Counted from the first letter of the stretch, positions 1 to 5,930 are shown. The stretch is DNA of 5,930 bases from Gammaproteobacteria bacterium (GCA_003233255.1 QILH01000140.1:1-5930); one strand, 5' to 3'. Numbers and translations: made by a program. Notes: generated by a model not told the origin, from the sequence alone.

Positions 1-348
1 TGTTCGTTCGGTGGTGTCAGCTGGTTAATGCTGATCGATGCCTTCACTGGAACCGCCTTAAGTTATTCACCGTATGATATTAATGGTGATGGTTATATCA
101 ATAGCGGTGACGTGACTTCAGGAGGGAATGTTGCGGCGGGTACATCCACGGGTTCCCTTGCCTTTAATAGTACCTCGGTAAATGCACCTAATGGTGCGGG
201 TACACCGGGTAATATCTCTTGCCCCAACGGCACCATCAAAAAGGTACGATTTGTCACCTTAAGTGATGGCTCGGTTATTAATGAAGAATATTGCACGGCT
301 GGAAAAAGAGGTCGTTCCTCCTGGCGTGAAATAAACTTTACCAATTAA
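1..348 (+). CDS. pilY1: PilY1 type IV pilus tip/biogenesis protein, C-terminal 115 residues (5' end outside window)
   Basis: The open frame enters from the left edge in phase with base 1 and ends at TAA 346-348. The first visible residues (CSFGGVSWLM, then LIDAFTG) and the tail GRSSWREI match the usual end of PilY1 proteins, where a GGxxWLMxxDAxTG segment and a final GRxSWR motif recur. PilY1 is a large secreted protein that works with minor pilins at the pilus tip, in assembly, retraction control, adhesion and surface sensing. The visible part holds a DxNxDGxxNxxD calcium-loop motif (76-111), a low-complexity Gly/Ala/Ser/Thr/Asn stretch, and two later cysteines (in NISCPN and EEYCTA). An ATG at 28-30 is internal and is not the start. 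The N-terminal adhesion-like domain and most of the beta-propeller cannot be judged. A pilY2-like gene and pilE follow, which supports the assignment. Confidence 0.87.
   Translation, partial: CSFGGVSWLMLIDAFTGTALSYSPYDINGDGYINSGDVTSGGNVAAGTSTGSLAFNSTSVNAPNGAGTPGNISCPNGTIKKVRFVTLSDGSVINEEYCTAGKRGRSSWREINFTN
76..111 (+). other. EF-hand/dockerin-like calcium-binding loop motif inside PilY1
   Basis: The twelve codons read DINGDGYINSGD. Asp, Asn, Asp, Asn and Asp fall at loop positions 1, 3, 5, 9 and 12, with Gly at 6 and Ile at 8. This is the spacing of EF-hand and type I dockerin calcium loops. Calcium binding is inferred from the motif. A characterised calcium site in P. aeruginosa PilY1 controls pilus retraction, but as I recall it lies several hundred residues from the C terminus, so this loop, about 78 residues from the end, is probably a separate site. 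Confidence 0.6.
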
Positions 349-371
349 TATCGCTTTGAATACATTAATAC

Positions 372-376
372 AAAGG
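372..376 (+). promoter_or_regulatory. Ribosome binding site of the pilY2-like gene
   Basis: AAAGG lies 8 bases upstream of the ATG at 385, a normal Shine-Dalgarno distance, and supports that start. It is the clearest ribosome binding site among the genes whose starts are in view. It also lies in one arm of a possible hairpin (CTTTG 354-358 with CAAAG 371-375), which could modulate access; that is inference only. Confidence 0.6.
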
Positions 377-384
377 TATCGATT

Positions 385-753
385 ATGAATACAATTAGTT
401 ATCGTTATAATTTTAGTATTGTTATCGGGTTAATATTGTCACTCTGCGTGGTCGGACTGGTTGATGCAAAACAAACGTTGCCGAAACATTATCCAACGCA
501 GTTTGATCTGGATGGATATGTGGATAAAGTAGATATACCCAAACAAGTTATATACGTGAGCGGCTATCCACTTAAAATGAACCTGGAAACAACGGCCTAT
601 GACCTGAAAGGAAACAAAACATCCCTTCTTAATTTAAAGAATCGAGCAAAGGTTGGTGTCCAGTTATTCCCTTATGTTAAAGGCCAGGAGCGAGTGGCAA
701 ATAAAATTTGGGTGTTACCACCTAACTATAAACTTAATTATAAACCTATGTAG
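385..753 (+). CDS. pilY2: PilY2-like small exported protein of the type IV pilus operon
   Basis: A 122-residue protein between pilY1 and pilE, the place held by pilY2 in P. aeruginosa, whose product is of similar length. I name it from position, size and export signal, not from a recognised catalytic motif. Residues 1-28 look like a Sec signal peptide: a short polar start with Arg7, a hydrophobic core at about 10-26, and VDA before a likely cleavage after Ala28. The mature part alternates short hydrophobic and polar runs (DGYVDKVDI, QVIYVSGYPLKM, AKVGVQLFPYV, ANKIWVLPP), which suggests a small all-beta domain. There is no cysteine after the signal peptide. The start is supported by AAAGG 8 bases upstream. 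It lies 36 bases after pilY1 and 12 bases before pilE, so it is probably cotranscribed. Its product likely acts in the periplasm in pilus biogenesis, but its biochemical role is not evident from sequence. Confidence 0.68.
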   Translation: MNTISYRYNFSIVIGLILSLCVVGLVDAKQTLPKHYPTQFDLDGYVDKVDIPKQVIYVSGYPLKMNLETTAYDLKGNKTSLLNLKNRAKVGVQLFPYVKGQERVANKIWVLPPNYKLNYKPM

Positions 754-765
754 AAATCTACCTAT

Positions 766-1227
766 ATGAAAAAGCTATCCGGATTTACCTTAATTGAAGT
801 AATGGTCGTCGTCGGTGCGGTTGCGATACTGGCGGCTATTGCCGCACAGGCTTATCTACCTCAGGAAAGAAAAGGCAAGCGCGCAGAAATCATCAACGCA
901 TTAAGCCAAATTTCTGTAGAGATGAATCGTTGTTACTCTGACCAGGGTGGTTATACCTGTTGCGATGATGCGCTTATTCTGCCGAAAGTTTTAGATGCAC
1001 CGCCATTAACGGATCGGGGTCACTATACGATCGCCATTACGGCAAACAATCCCGTTGCGGGTTTAATTGGTTGCAAAGAGGATCAGGAATTTTCTATTAC
1101 CGCAACGGCTATTGGAGAACAGGCAAATGATACCAAGTGCCTGACCTTTACGATTGATAATTTTGGGAGTCGCACGGCACGTGATACCGCTCTTGTTTTG
1201 CAGCCAACATGCTGGTCAGATCAATAA
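766..1227 (+). CDS. pilE: Type IV minor pilin PilE
   Basis: A 153-residue class III prepilin. The leader is six residues (MKKLSG) and prepilin peptidase PilD should cut between Gly6 and Phe7, giving a mature protein that starts FTLIEVMVVV with the essential Glu at mature position 5. A hydrophobic alpha1-N helix runs to about residue 30, followed by the amphipathic half and a globular domain. There are six cysteines (56, 65, 66, 103, 125, 149). The last two frame the D-loop-like end, KCLTFTIDNFGSRTA to TCW, typical of PilE-like pilins. Mature position 22, usually Pro, is Gln. Minor pilins prime pilus assembly and sit in the tip complex with PilY1. PilE rather than the major pilin is favoured because it follows pilY1 and faces ispH, as in P. 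aeruginosa. No clear Shine-Dalgarno precedes the ATG; it begins 12 bases after the previous stop, so coupling is likely. Confidence 0.9.
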   Translation: MKKLSGFTLIEVMVVVGAVAILAAIAAQAYLPQERKGKRAEIINALSQISVEMNRCYSDQGGYTCCDDALILPKVLDAPPLTDRGHYTIAITANNPVAGLIGCKEDQEFSITATAIGEQANDTKCLTFTIDNFGSRTARDTALVLQPTCWSDQ

Positions 1228-1240
1228 TTTCCAGCTGATC
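1211..1240. repeat. Interlocking short inverted repeats at the pilE/ispH convergent junction
   Basis: GCTGG (1211-1215) can pair with CCAGC (1231-1235), and GATCA (1219-1223) with TGATC (1236-1240). The arms alternate, so they could form two alternative hairpins or a pseudoknot-like fold. The set spans the pilE stop and the 17-base gap before the ispH stop. Stems are only five base pairs and no T-tract follows directly on either strand, so I do not call an intrinsic terminator. It may be chance. Confidence 0.2.
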
Positions 1241-1244
1241 GTTG

Positions 1245-2204
1245 TTATTTAGTTTGCAGCGCCTTCGGCAAAGAGAACTCGATATTTTCTTCGGTGGTTT
1301 TTAGCTCCTGACTCACCTCAATTCCCCAGCCTTCCAACTTTTTAATTACATTTTGTACTAACACTTCCGGTGCCGACGCACCGGCGGTCAGCCCAACCCT
1401 GTTTTTATTTTCCAGCCATTCTTTTTTTATGTGTGATTCGTCATCGATTAAATAGGCGGGAGTGCCAAGACGCTCAGCGACTTCTTTGAGTCGATTTGAG
1501 TTTGAGCTGTTTGGCGAACCCACTACAAAAAGCACATCACAGGCTGCGGCCATTTGCTTCACGGCATCCTGACGGTTCTGGGTGGCATAACAGATATCGT
1601 CTTTTTTGGGGCCATTGATATTGGGGAAACGATTTCGTAAGGCATCGATAATCGCCGCGGTATCATCCATCGACAGGGTAGTTTGCGTGACATAACTCAG
1701 GTGTTCCGGATCTTTTATTATAAGGGATTCCACATCCGCAACGGTCTCAACTAAATACATTTTTCCACCGGTACTTTGATCAAACTGGCCCATCGTGCCT
1801 TCGACTTCGGGATGTCCATCATGGCCGATTAATATGCATTCCATACCGTGCTGGCTAAAACGAGTGACTTCCATATGCACCTTGGTTACCAATGGACAGG
1901 TTGCATCAAATACTTTTAAGCCGCGTTGCTTTGCTTCACTTTGTACGGCTCGGGATACCCCGTGAGCACTAAATATTACGGTTGAGTCATCGGGTATCTC
2001 AATTAGCTCTTCAACAAATATCGCACCTTTATCACGTAAACAATCCACCACATATTTATTATGCACGACCTCATGTCGTACATAAATTGGCGCACCAAAT
2101 AAATCCAATGCACGTTCAACAATAGCAATAGCCCGATCGACGCCGGCACAGAACCCACGTGGGCTGGCTAAAAATAAATCCTGATGTTCAGAGTGTTCAG
2201 GCAT
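1245..2204 (-). CDS. ispH: 4-hydroxy-3-methylbut-2-enyl diphosphate reductase (IspH/LytB)
   Basis: A 319-residue cytosolic iron-sulfur enzyme that converts HMBPP to IPP and DMAPP, the last step of the MEP isoprenoid pathway. The three cluster-ligating cysteines are Cys19 (PRGFCAGV), Cys103 (DATCPLV) and Cys205 (DDICYAT). Substrate-binding residues are in place: His48 (HEVVHN), His81 (SAHGVS), His131 and Glu133 (GHDGHPEVEG), the TQTT segment at 173-176, Ser233-Ser234-Asn235 in NSSNSNR, and Ser277 in AGASAPE. Length is normal for the family, with a seven-residue N-terminal extension relative to E. coli as I recall it. The ATG at 2202-2204 overlaps the end of fkpB by 8 bases and has no strong Shine-Dalgarno, which suggests translational coupling. 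The enzyme looks complete and functional. Its stop faces the pilE stop 17 bases away. Confidence 0.97.
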   Translation of the reverse strand: MPEHSEHQDLFLASPRGFCAGVDRAIAIVERALDLFGAPIYVRHEVVHNKYVVDCLRDKGAIFVEELIEIPDDSTVIFSAHGVSRAVQSEAKQRGLKVFDATCPLVTKVHMEVTRFSQHGMECILIGHDGHPEVEGTMGQFDQSTGGKMYLVETVADVESLIIKDPEHLSYVTQTTLSMDDTAAIIDALRNRFPNINGPKKDDICYATQNRQDAVKQMAAACDVLFVVGSPNSSNSNRLKEVAERLGTPAYLIDDESHIKKEWLENKNRVGLTAGASAPEVLVQNVIKKLEGWGIEVSQELKTTEENIEFSLPKALQTK

Positions 2205-2667
2205 TATCTGGCTCAGTCATTGGAGATTTAATATCGATGATATCCACTTCAAAAATAACATCGTGCCCGGCCAGAGGATGATTAAAATCAACCGTCACAA
2301 CATCGTCTTTCACTTCTTTAATGGTTCCCGGAACCTCATCACCGGAAGGAGTACTAAAACTTATAATCGTGCCAGGATCAACCGGCAGATCTTCCGCAAA
2401 TTCATCCCGTGGCAAGTAATGAATATTTTCCGGATCAGAAAAACCAAAGGCATTTAAAGGATCCAGTTCAACACTGTTTTTATCACCTGTTTTCAGACCC
2501 ATAATGGCCATTTCCAGCCCCTTAATCAGGCTGCCATCGCCCATCGTAAAAGTCATTGGTTCATCTGGTTCAGACGCGTCGGCCACCGGGCCATCCTTCA
2601 TCGTCAAGGTGAAATGCATGGTCACGACCGTACCGGGGCCAATAGTTATTTGTTCTATGTCTGCCAT
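2197..2667 (-). CDS. fkpB: FKBP-type peptidyl-prolyl cis-trans isomerase, SlpA/FkpB type
   Basis: A 156-residue protein of the SlpA subfamily of FKBP isomerases, which catalyse proline isomerisation and often act as chaperones. The FKBP parts are VVTMHFTLTMKDG (14-26), GDGSLIKGLEMAIMGLKTGDK (43-63) and the closing VDFNHPLAGHDVIFEVDIIDI (126-146). Between them, residues about 75-125 form the insert-in-flap domain seen in SlpA and SlyD, beginning FGFSDPENIHYLPRDEF. There is no signal peptide, so it should be cytosolic. It lacks the His-rich metal-binding tail of SlyD, which favours FkpB. The ATG at 2665-2667 has only a weak purine run upstream (AAAGACG in the mRNA sense). The gene follows lspA after 71 bases and overlaps ispH by 8 bases. 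I see no convincing promoter or terminator in the 71-base gap. Confidence 0.94.
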   Translation of the reverse strand: MADIEQITIGPGTVVTMHFTLTMKDGPVADASEPDEPMTFTMGDGSLIKGLEMAIMGLKTGDKNSVELDPLNAFGFSDPENIHYLPRDEFAEDLPVDPGTIISFSTPSGDEVPGTIKEVKDDVVTVDFNHPLAGHDVIFEVDIIDIKSPMTEPDNA

Positions 2668-2738
2668 AAATATCGTCTTTTAACTTTATAAGTAGTCTTA
2701 ACTTGAAGTGATCACATTTTCCGCTGTTGATGGAACAT

Positions 2739-3320
2739 TCATAATGATTTGTCCGATTGTCGTTTGTTCTTCCAGTCCTGATAAGCTTCCTGCAAAGCAA
2801 GAAATATCAATATAGTAGCCCCAATCGCAATGGCACTATCGGCGATATTGAATGCTGGCCAAAAACACTGGCCCGTTTGCATTAAACTGTAATACGAAAA
2901 TCCAGGTAAACAGGAATCAGCCTGATAATAAAACTGGATAAAATCAATGACATGACCGAATAAAATTCGATCGGTCACATTACCTAATGCACCGCTTAGT
3001 ATCAACGCCAGACCAATCGCACTGGTACGTTCATGCGATTTTAGTGTTTTCATCCAGTAAATCAGGGCCACACTGACAACAATGGCAATCGTGGTAAAAA
3101 ACCAACGCTGCCACCCTCCAGCATCACTTAAAAAACTAAACGCAGCACCTTTATTATAGGCAAGGTATAAGTTCAAATTTGAAATAACTTCAACCGGATT
3201 GAATTTAATCAGAGCGTATTCTGCCCATTGTTTGGTTATCTGATCTAGAATGAATAACACAACCGTGATCCATAACCACTTTAACATACCGATTTTTTCT
3301 ATTATGTTTTTACTGTTCAC
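2739..3320 (-). CDS. lspA: Lipoprotein signal peptidase (signal peptidase II)
   Basis: A 193-residue inner-membrane aspartyl protease that removes signal peptides from diacylglyceryl-modified prolipoproteins. Four membrane segments are apparent (about 13-30, 71-91, 99-117, 157-176). Family motifs are present: Asp26 and Lys30 (DQITK), Asn56 in NKGAAFSFL, GALGNVTDR (110-118), VIDF with Asp126, and FNIADSAI with Asp161. By structural work on P. aeruginosa LspA, the catalytic pair corresponds to Asp126 and Asp161. These are 35 residues apart, against 19 in P. aeruginosa, because of an insertion containing Cys137 and Cys152. The start shown is GTG at 3318-3320, giving an N terminus of length similar to known LspA proteins. 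ATG at 3285-3287 (residue 12) is the alternative. Neither has a clear Shine-Dalgarno. It lies 54 bases downstream of ileS, the usual neighbour. Confidence 0.95.
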   Translation of the reverse strand: MNSKNIIEKIGMLKWLWITVVLFILDQITKQWAEYALIKFNPVEVISNLNLYLAYNKGAAFSFLSDAGGWQRWFFTTIAIVVSVALIYWMKTLKSHERTSAIGLALILSGALGNVTDRILFGHVIDFIQFYYQADSCLPGFSYYSLMQTGQCFWPAFNIADSAIAIGATILIFLALQEAYQDWKNKRQSDKSL

Positions 3321-3374
3321 TATACTGTTTCTAATTTAGAATCCATAAAAAAGTGCTAAACAAGCCACCAACCA

Positions 3375-5930
3375 TTAAGCAAATTCTCGCTGCTCACTAT
3401 CACCTGAGATATTTTCAATACAACGCCCGCATAACGTTAGATGTACGCTATTGCCGCCGACATCTTTACGGAAATGCCAGCAACGTTCGCATTTTTTATG
3501 CTCAGAGGCGCCGACCGCTATCCAGATCTCGTCATTCGTGGATAAGGTAACATGTTGGGCCTCTTCAGGCGGCTCACCGGCTATAAATAATTCGGCCGAT
3601 GAAGTAATCAGCACAAAGCGTAATTCATCGTCCAGGCGTTTTAACAGATCATAAATTTCCCGGCCACAATACAGTTGCACCTCGGCCTGTAAATTGGCCC
3701 CAATCTCACCAGCCGTACGAAGACGTTCCAGTTCCTTGTTAACCACATCCCGCACTTCGATGACCTGTTGCCAGTACGCCAGATCGAGGCCATTGGGATC
3801 TTTTTCGATCTCAGGAAAGTCATACCATTCGGTAAAGAAAACCGACTCACTCCGTTCACCGGGAACATACGACCATAACTCTTCAGCGGTAAAACTCATG
3901 ATCGGTGCAAACCAGCGAACCATCGCTTCGACAATATGAAACACCGCCGTTTGTGCAGAACGTCGCCCCAGGCTATCGGCAGGCATCGTATAAACGCGAT
4001 CTTTAATGACATCAAGATAAAAACTACCCATGTCAACCGCACAAAAATTATGAATCTTTTGATAGATCTTATGAAACTCAAATTTTTCATAGGCGTCGAT
4101 GATTTCTTTTTGCAGTTCAAAGGCTCGCGATACCGCCCAACGATCCAGGCTCACCATTTTATCGACACTGACCCGGTGGATATCCGGATCAAAATCATTC
4201 AGGTTAGCCAGTAAATACCGACTGGTATTACGAATACGGCGATAGGCATCAGCAGTACGCTTTAAGATTTCATCCGAGACTTTAATTTCACCACGATAGT
4301 CAGTCGCACTAACCCAGAGGCGCAGGATATCAGCACCATATTGATTCATGACTTTTTGCGGCGCAACCACATTGCCTTTCGATTTCGACATCTTTGCACC
4401 TTTGGCGTCGACGACAAAACCATGCGTTAAGGCCGTTTTATAGGGCGCTCGACCATTCATTGCCACCGAGGTGACCATCGATGAATTAAACCAGCCACGA
4501 TGTTGATCCGAACCTTCTAAATACAAATCCGCTACGGGATAGACCTGATACCCCTCGCGTTGATTCAACACGACAAAATGAGTAACCCCCGAATCAAACC
4601 AGACGTCGAGGATATCCTTTACCTGGTAATAATCATCGGCTTCGTCGCCAAGTAAATCTTTGATATCCATTTCATACCAGGCATCGCCACCTTCTTGTTC
4701 TATACGTTGAGCAACTCGCTCTATTAATTCAACGGTGTTGGGATGAATTTGTTCTGTTTCTTTATGTACAAATAAGGCTATCGGCACCCCCCAGGTACGC
4801 TGGCGTGAGATACACCAATCCGGGCGTCCATCCATCATACCGTTGATGCGTGCTTCGCCCCACTCCGGTAACCAGTTTGTTTCTTTTATTTGTTGCAATG
4901 AATCGGCGCGCAATTGCTTTTGATCCATACTGATAAACCATTGCGGAGTGGCGCGAAAGATGATCGGCGTTTTATGTCGCCAGCAATGCGGATAGCTGTG
5001 TAATAGCTTCTCGGCATGAACAAGAGCCTGTTTACGACGCAACACATCCAGCACATCATCGTTCGCCTTAAACACATGCTTGCCCGCAAACAGGGGCGTT
5101 CCTTCAACAAACACACCATTCGGGCCAACCGGGTTATCAACTTTTAACTTATATTTTTTACCAACAACAAAATCGTCCTGACCATGACCGGGGGCGGTAT
5201 GTACACACCCGGTACCGGCTTCCAGAGTAACGTGATCCGCTAATATCATCGGTACTTCTCGATCATAAAAGGGATGTTTTAGTTTTAAGTGTTCAAGATC
5301 TTCTCCCACACAGGTACCGACAACACGAAAGTTTGTTACGTCATAACGCTTCATACAGCCCTCAACCAGATCACTGGCCAGGATCAAACACTCCTCACCA
5401 TGACCGCCAGCACCTTCGCAGCGAATGATACTGTATTCAAAACTCGGATTAATCGCCACCGCCTGATTCGCCGGTAAGGTCCAGGGGGTGGTCGTCCAGA
5501 TAACCGCAGACACGGTATCGGTTAAATGGGTGTGATCGATATGCGCCAGCCGCGTCTTCAAGGCCTCGAAATCGAGAATGGCAAAACGCACATCGATTGC
5601 GGGCGATTCTTTATCTTCGTATTCCACTTCGGCTTCGGCCAGCGCCGAACCACAACTGGCACACCAGTGCACCGGTTTGGATCCTTTGTGTAGATGGCCG
5701 TTATCAATAATCTTACCAAGCGCTCGAACAATGTCGGCCTCAAATTTGTAATCCATAGTTAAATACGGATTATCCCAGTCGCTGATCACACCGAGGCGTT
5801 TAAAATCTTCACGTTGCCCATCGACTTGCTTTGCCGCGTATTTTCGACAGGCATTGCGAAATTCACTGGCACTGACTTTTTGACCGGCCTTGCCGATCTT
5901 CTTTTCAACCTGAAGCTCGATAGGCAGACC
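3375..5930 (-). CDS. ileS: Isoleucyl-tRNA synthetase, C-terminal 851 residues (start outside window)
   Basis: The frame is open to the right edge and ends at TAA 3375-3377. Visible sequence begins GLPIELQVEKK, which matches about residue 99 of the 938-residue E. coli enzyme. The HIGH motif and the first ~98 residues are therefore missing from the window, not from the gene. IleRS charges tRNA-Ile in the cytosol and hydrolyses mischarged Val. The CP1 editing domain shows WTTTPWTLPAN and GTGCVHTAPGHGQDD. The catalytic core shows WCISRQRTWGVPI, DVWFDSG, LEGSDQHRGWF and the intact KMSKS at 4380-4394. The anticodon-binding domain follows (LDRWAVSR, MGSFYLDVIKDR, WFAPIMSFTAEELW). A C-terminal zinc finger with four cysteines (CERCW and CGRC) lies at 3420-3491, before the tail REFA. 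This marks the bacterial zinc-containing type rather than the mupirocin-resistant type. GTG at 5787-5789 encodes an internal Val, not a start. lspA follows after 54 bases. Confidence 0.97.
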   Translation of the reverse strand, partial: GLPIELQVEKKIGKAGQKVSASEFRNACRKYAAKQVDGQREDFKRLGVISDWDNPYLTMDYKFEADIVRALGKIIDNGHLHKGSKPVHWCASCGSALAEAEVEYEDKESPAIDVRFAILDFEALKTRLAHIDHTHLTDTVSAVIWTTTPWTLPANQAVAINPSFEYSIIRCEGAGGHGEECLILASDLVEGCMKRYDVTNFRVVGTCVGEDLEHLKLKHPFYDREVPMILADHVTLEAGTGCVHTAPGHGQDDFVVGKKYKLKVDNPVGPNGVFVEGTPLFAGKHVFKANDDVLDVLRRKQALVHAEKLLHSYPHCWRHKTPIIFRATPQWFISMDQKQLRADSLQQIKETNWLPEWGEARINGMMDGRPDWCISRQRTWGVPIALFVHKETEQIHPNTVELIERVAQRIEQEGGDAWYEMDIKDLLGDEADDYYQVKDILDVWFDSGVTHFVVLNQREGYQVYPVADLYLEGSDQHRGWFNSSMVTSVAMNGRAPYKTALTHGFVVDAKGAKMSKSKGNVVAPQKVMNQYGADILRLWVSATDYRGEIKVSDEILKRTADAYRRIRNTSRYLLANLNDFDPDIHRVSVDKMVSLDRWAVSRAFELQKEIIDAYEKFEFHKIYQKIHNFCAVDMGSFYLDVIKDRVYTMPADSLGRRSAQTAVFHIVEAMVRWFAPIMSFTAEELWSYVPGERSESVFFTEWYDFPEIEKDPNGLDLAYWQQVIEVRDVVNKELERLRTAGEIGANLQAEVQLYCGREIYDLLKRLDDELRFVLITSSAELFIAGEPPEEAQHVTLSTNDEIWIAVGASEHKKCERCWHFRKDVGGNSVHLTLCGRCIENISGDSEQREFA

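Noticed and set aside
93..344. Open frame on the - strand opposite pilY1
   Set aside because: It is antisense to a frame with clear PilY1 features, has no recognisable motif, and looks like a by-product of coding composition.
385..468. Lipoprotein signal in the pilY2-like protein (Cys21 in LSLC)
   Set aside because: The residue before Cys is Leu rather than Gly, Ala or Ser, and a good Sec cleavage motif (VDA) follows at residues 26-28.
750..761. Inverted repeat GTAGA-AA-TCTAC between the pilY2-like gene and pilE
   Set aside because: The two-base loop makes the hairpin implausible and no T-tract follows, so it is neither a terminator nor a clear regulatory site.
2668..2738. Promoter or operator between lspA and fkpB (TATAAA and the palindrome GTGATCAC)
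   Set aside because: A TATAAA is present but no matching -35 box lies at a proper distance, and the 8-base palindrome is too short and isolated to assign to a regulator.
3896..4120. Several short frames on both strands inside ileS, such as this one
   Set aside because: They overlap well-conserved IleRS sequence, have no ribosome binding site or domain, and their composition mirrors the real frame.
5787..5789. GTG codon as the start of ileS
   Set aside because: The same frame continues upstream to the window edge with typical IleRS sequence (GLPIELQVEKK to FKRLG), so the GTG encodes an internal Val.
1..5930. A hidden undescribed system, mobile element, CRISPR array or RNA gene
   Set aside because: Known genes fill almost the whole window; all gaps are under 75 bases and hold no long repeats, tRNA-like folds or foreign-looking sequence.

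Overview
The window looks like an ordinary chromosomal stretch from a gammaproteobacterium of moderate GC content. The evidence is gene order. A type IV pilus gene cluster end (pilY1, a pilY2-like gene, pilE) runs on the + strand and meets an ileS-lspA-fkpB-ispH block on the - strand. From memory, this is the arrangement around the minor pilin operon of Pseudomonas aeruginosa. The LspA, FkpB, IspH and IleRS sequences also read as gammaproteobacterial types. I cannot name a genus.

Positions 1-1227 (+ strand): the last 115 codons of pilY1, ending in a GRSSWRE tail and carrying a DxNxDGxxNxxD calcium-loop motif; a 122-codon gene for a small exported protein in the pilY2 position; and a 153-codon minor pilin gene, pilE, with a class III prepilin leader. 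The gaps are short (36 and 12 bases), so these are probably one transcript whose promoter lies left of the window. PilY1 and the minor pilins together form the priming and tip complex of the pilus.

Positions 1228-1244: only 17 bases separate the convergent stop codons of pilE and ispH. No classical intrinsic terminator is visible.

Positions 1245-5930 (- strand, transcribed right to left): ileS (5' end cut off by the window edge), lspA, fkpB and ispH. These encode isoleucyl-tRNA synthetase, the lipoprotein signal peptidase, a small FKBP-type prolyl isomerase and the last enzyme of the MEP isoprenoid pathway. They do not share one pathway; the block is a conserved housekeeping cluster. fkpB and ispH overlap by 8 bases. 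No promoter for this block is in view.

I found no mobile element, CRISPR array, tRNA, rRNA or defence system, and no stretch over 300 bases lacks a gene. The most notable details are a roughly 16-residue, two-cysteine insertion beside the active site of LspA, a PilE whose conserved mature Pro22 position is Gln, and the weakly characterised PilY2-like protein. I do not see a previously undescribed system here.
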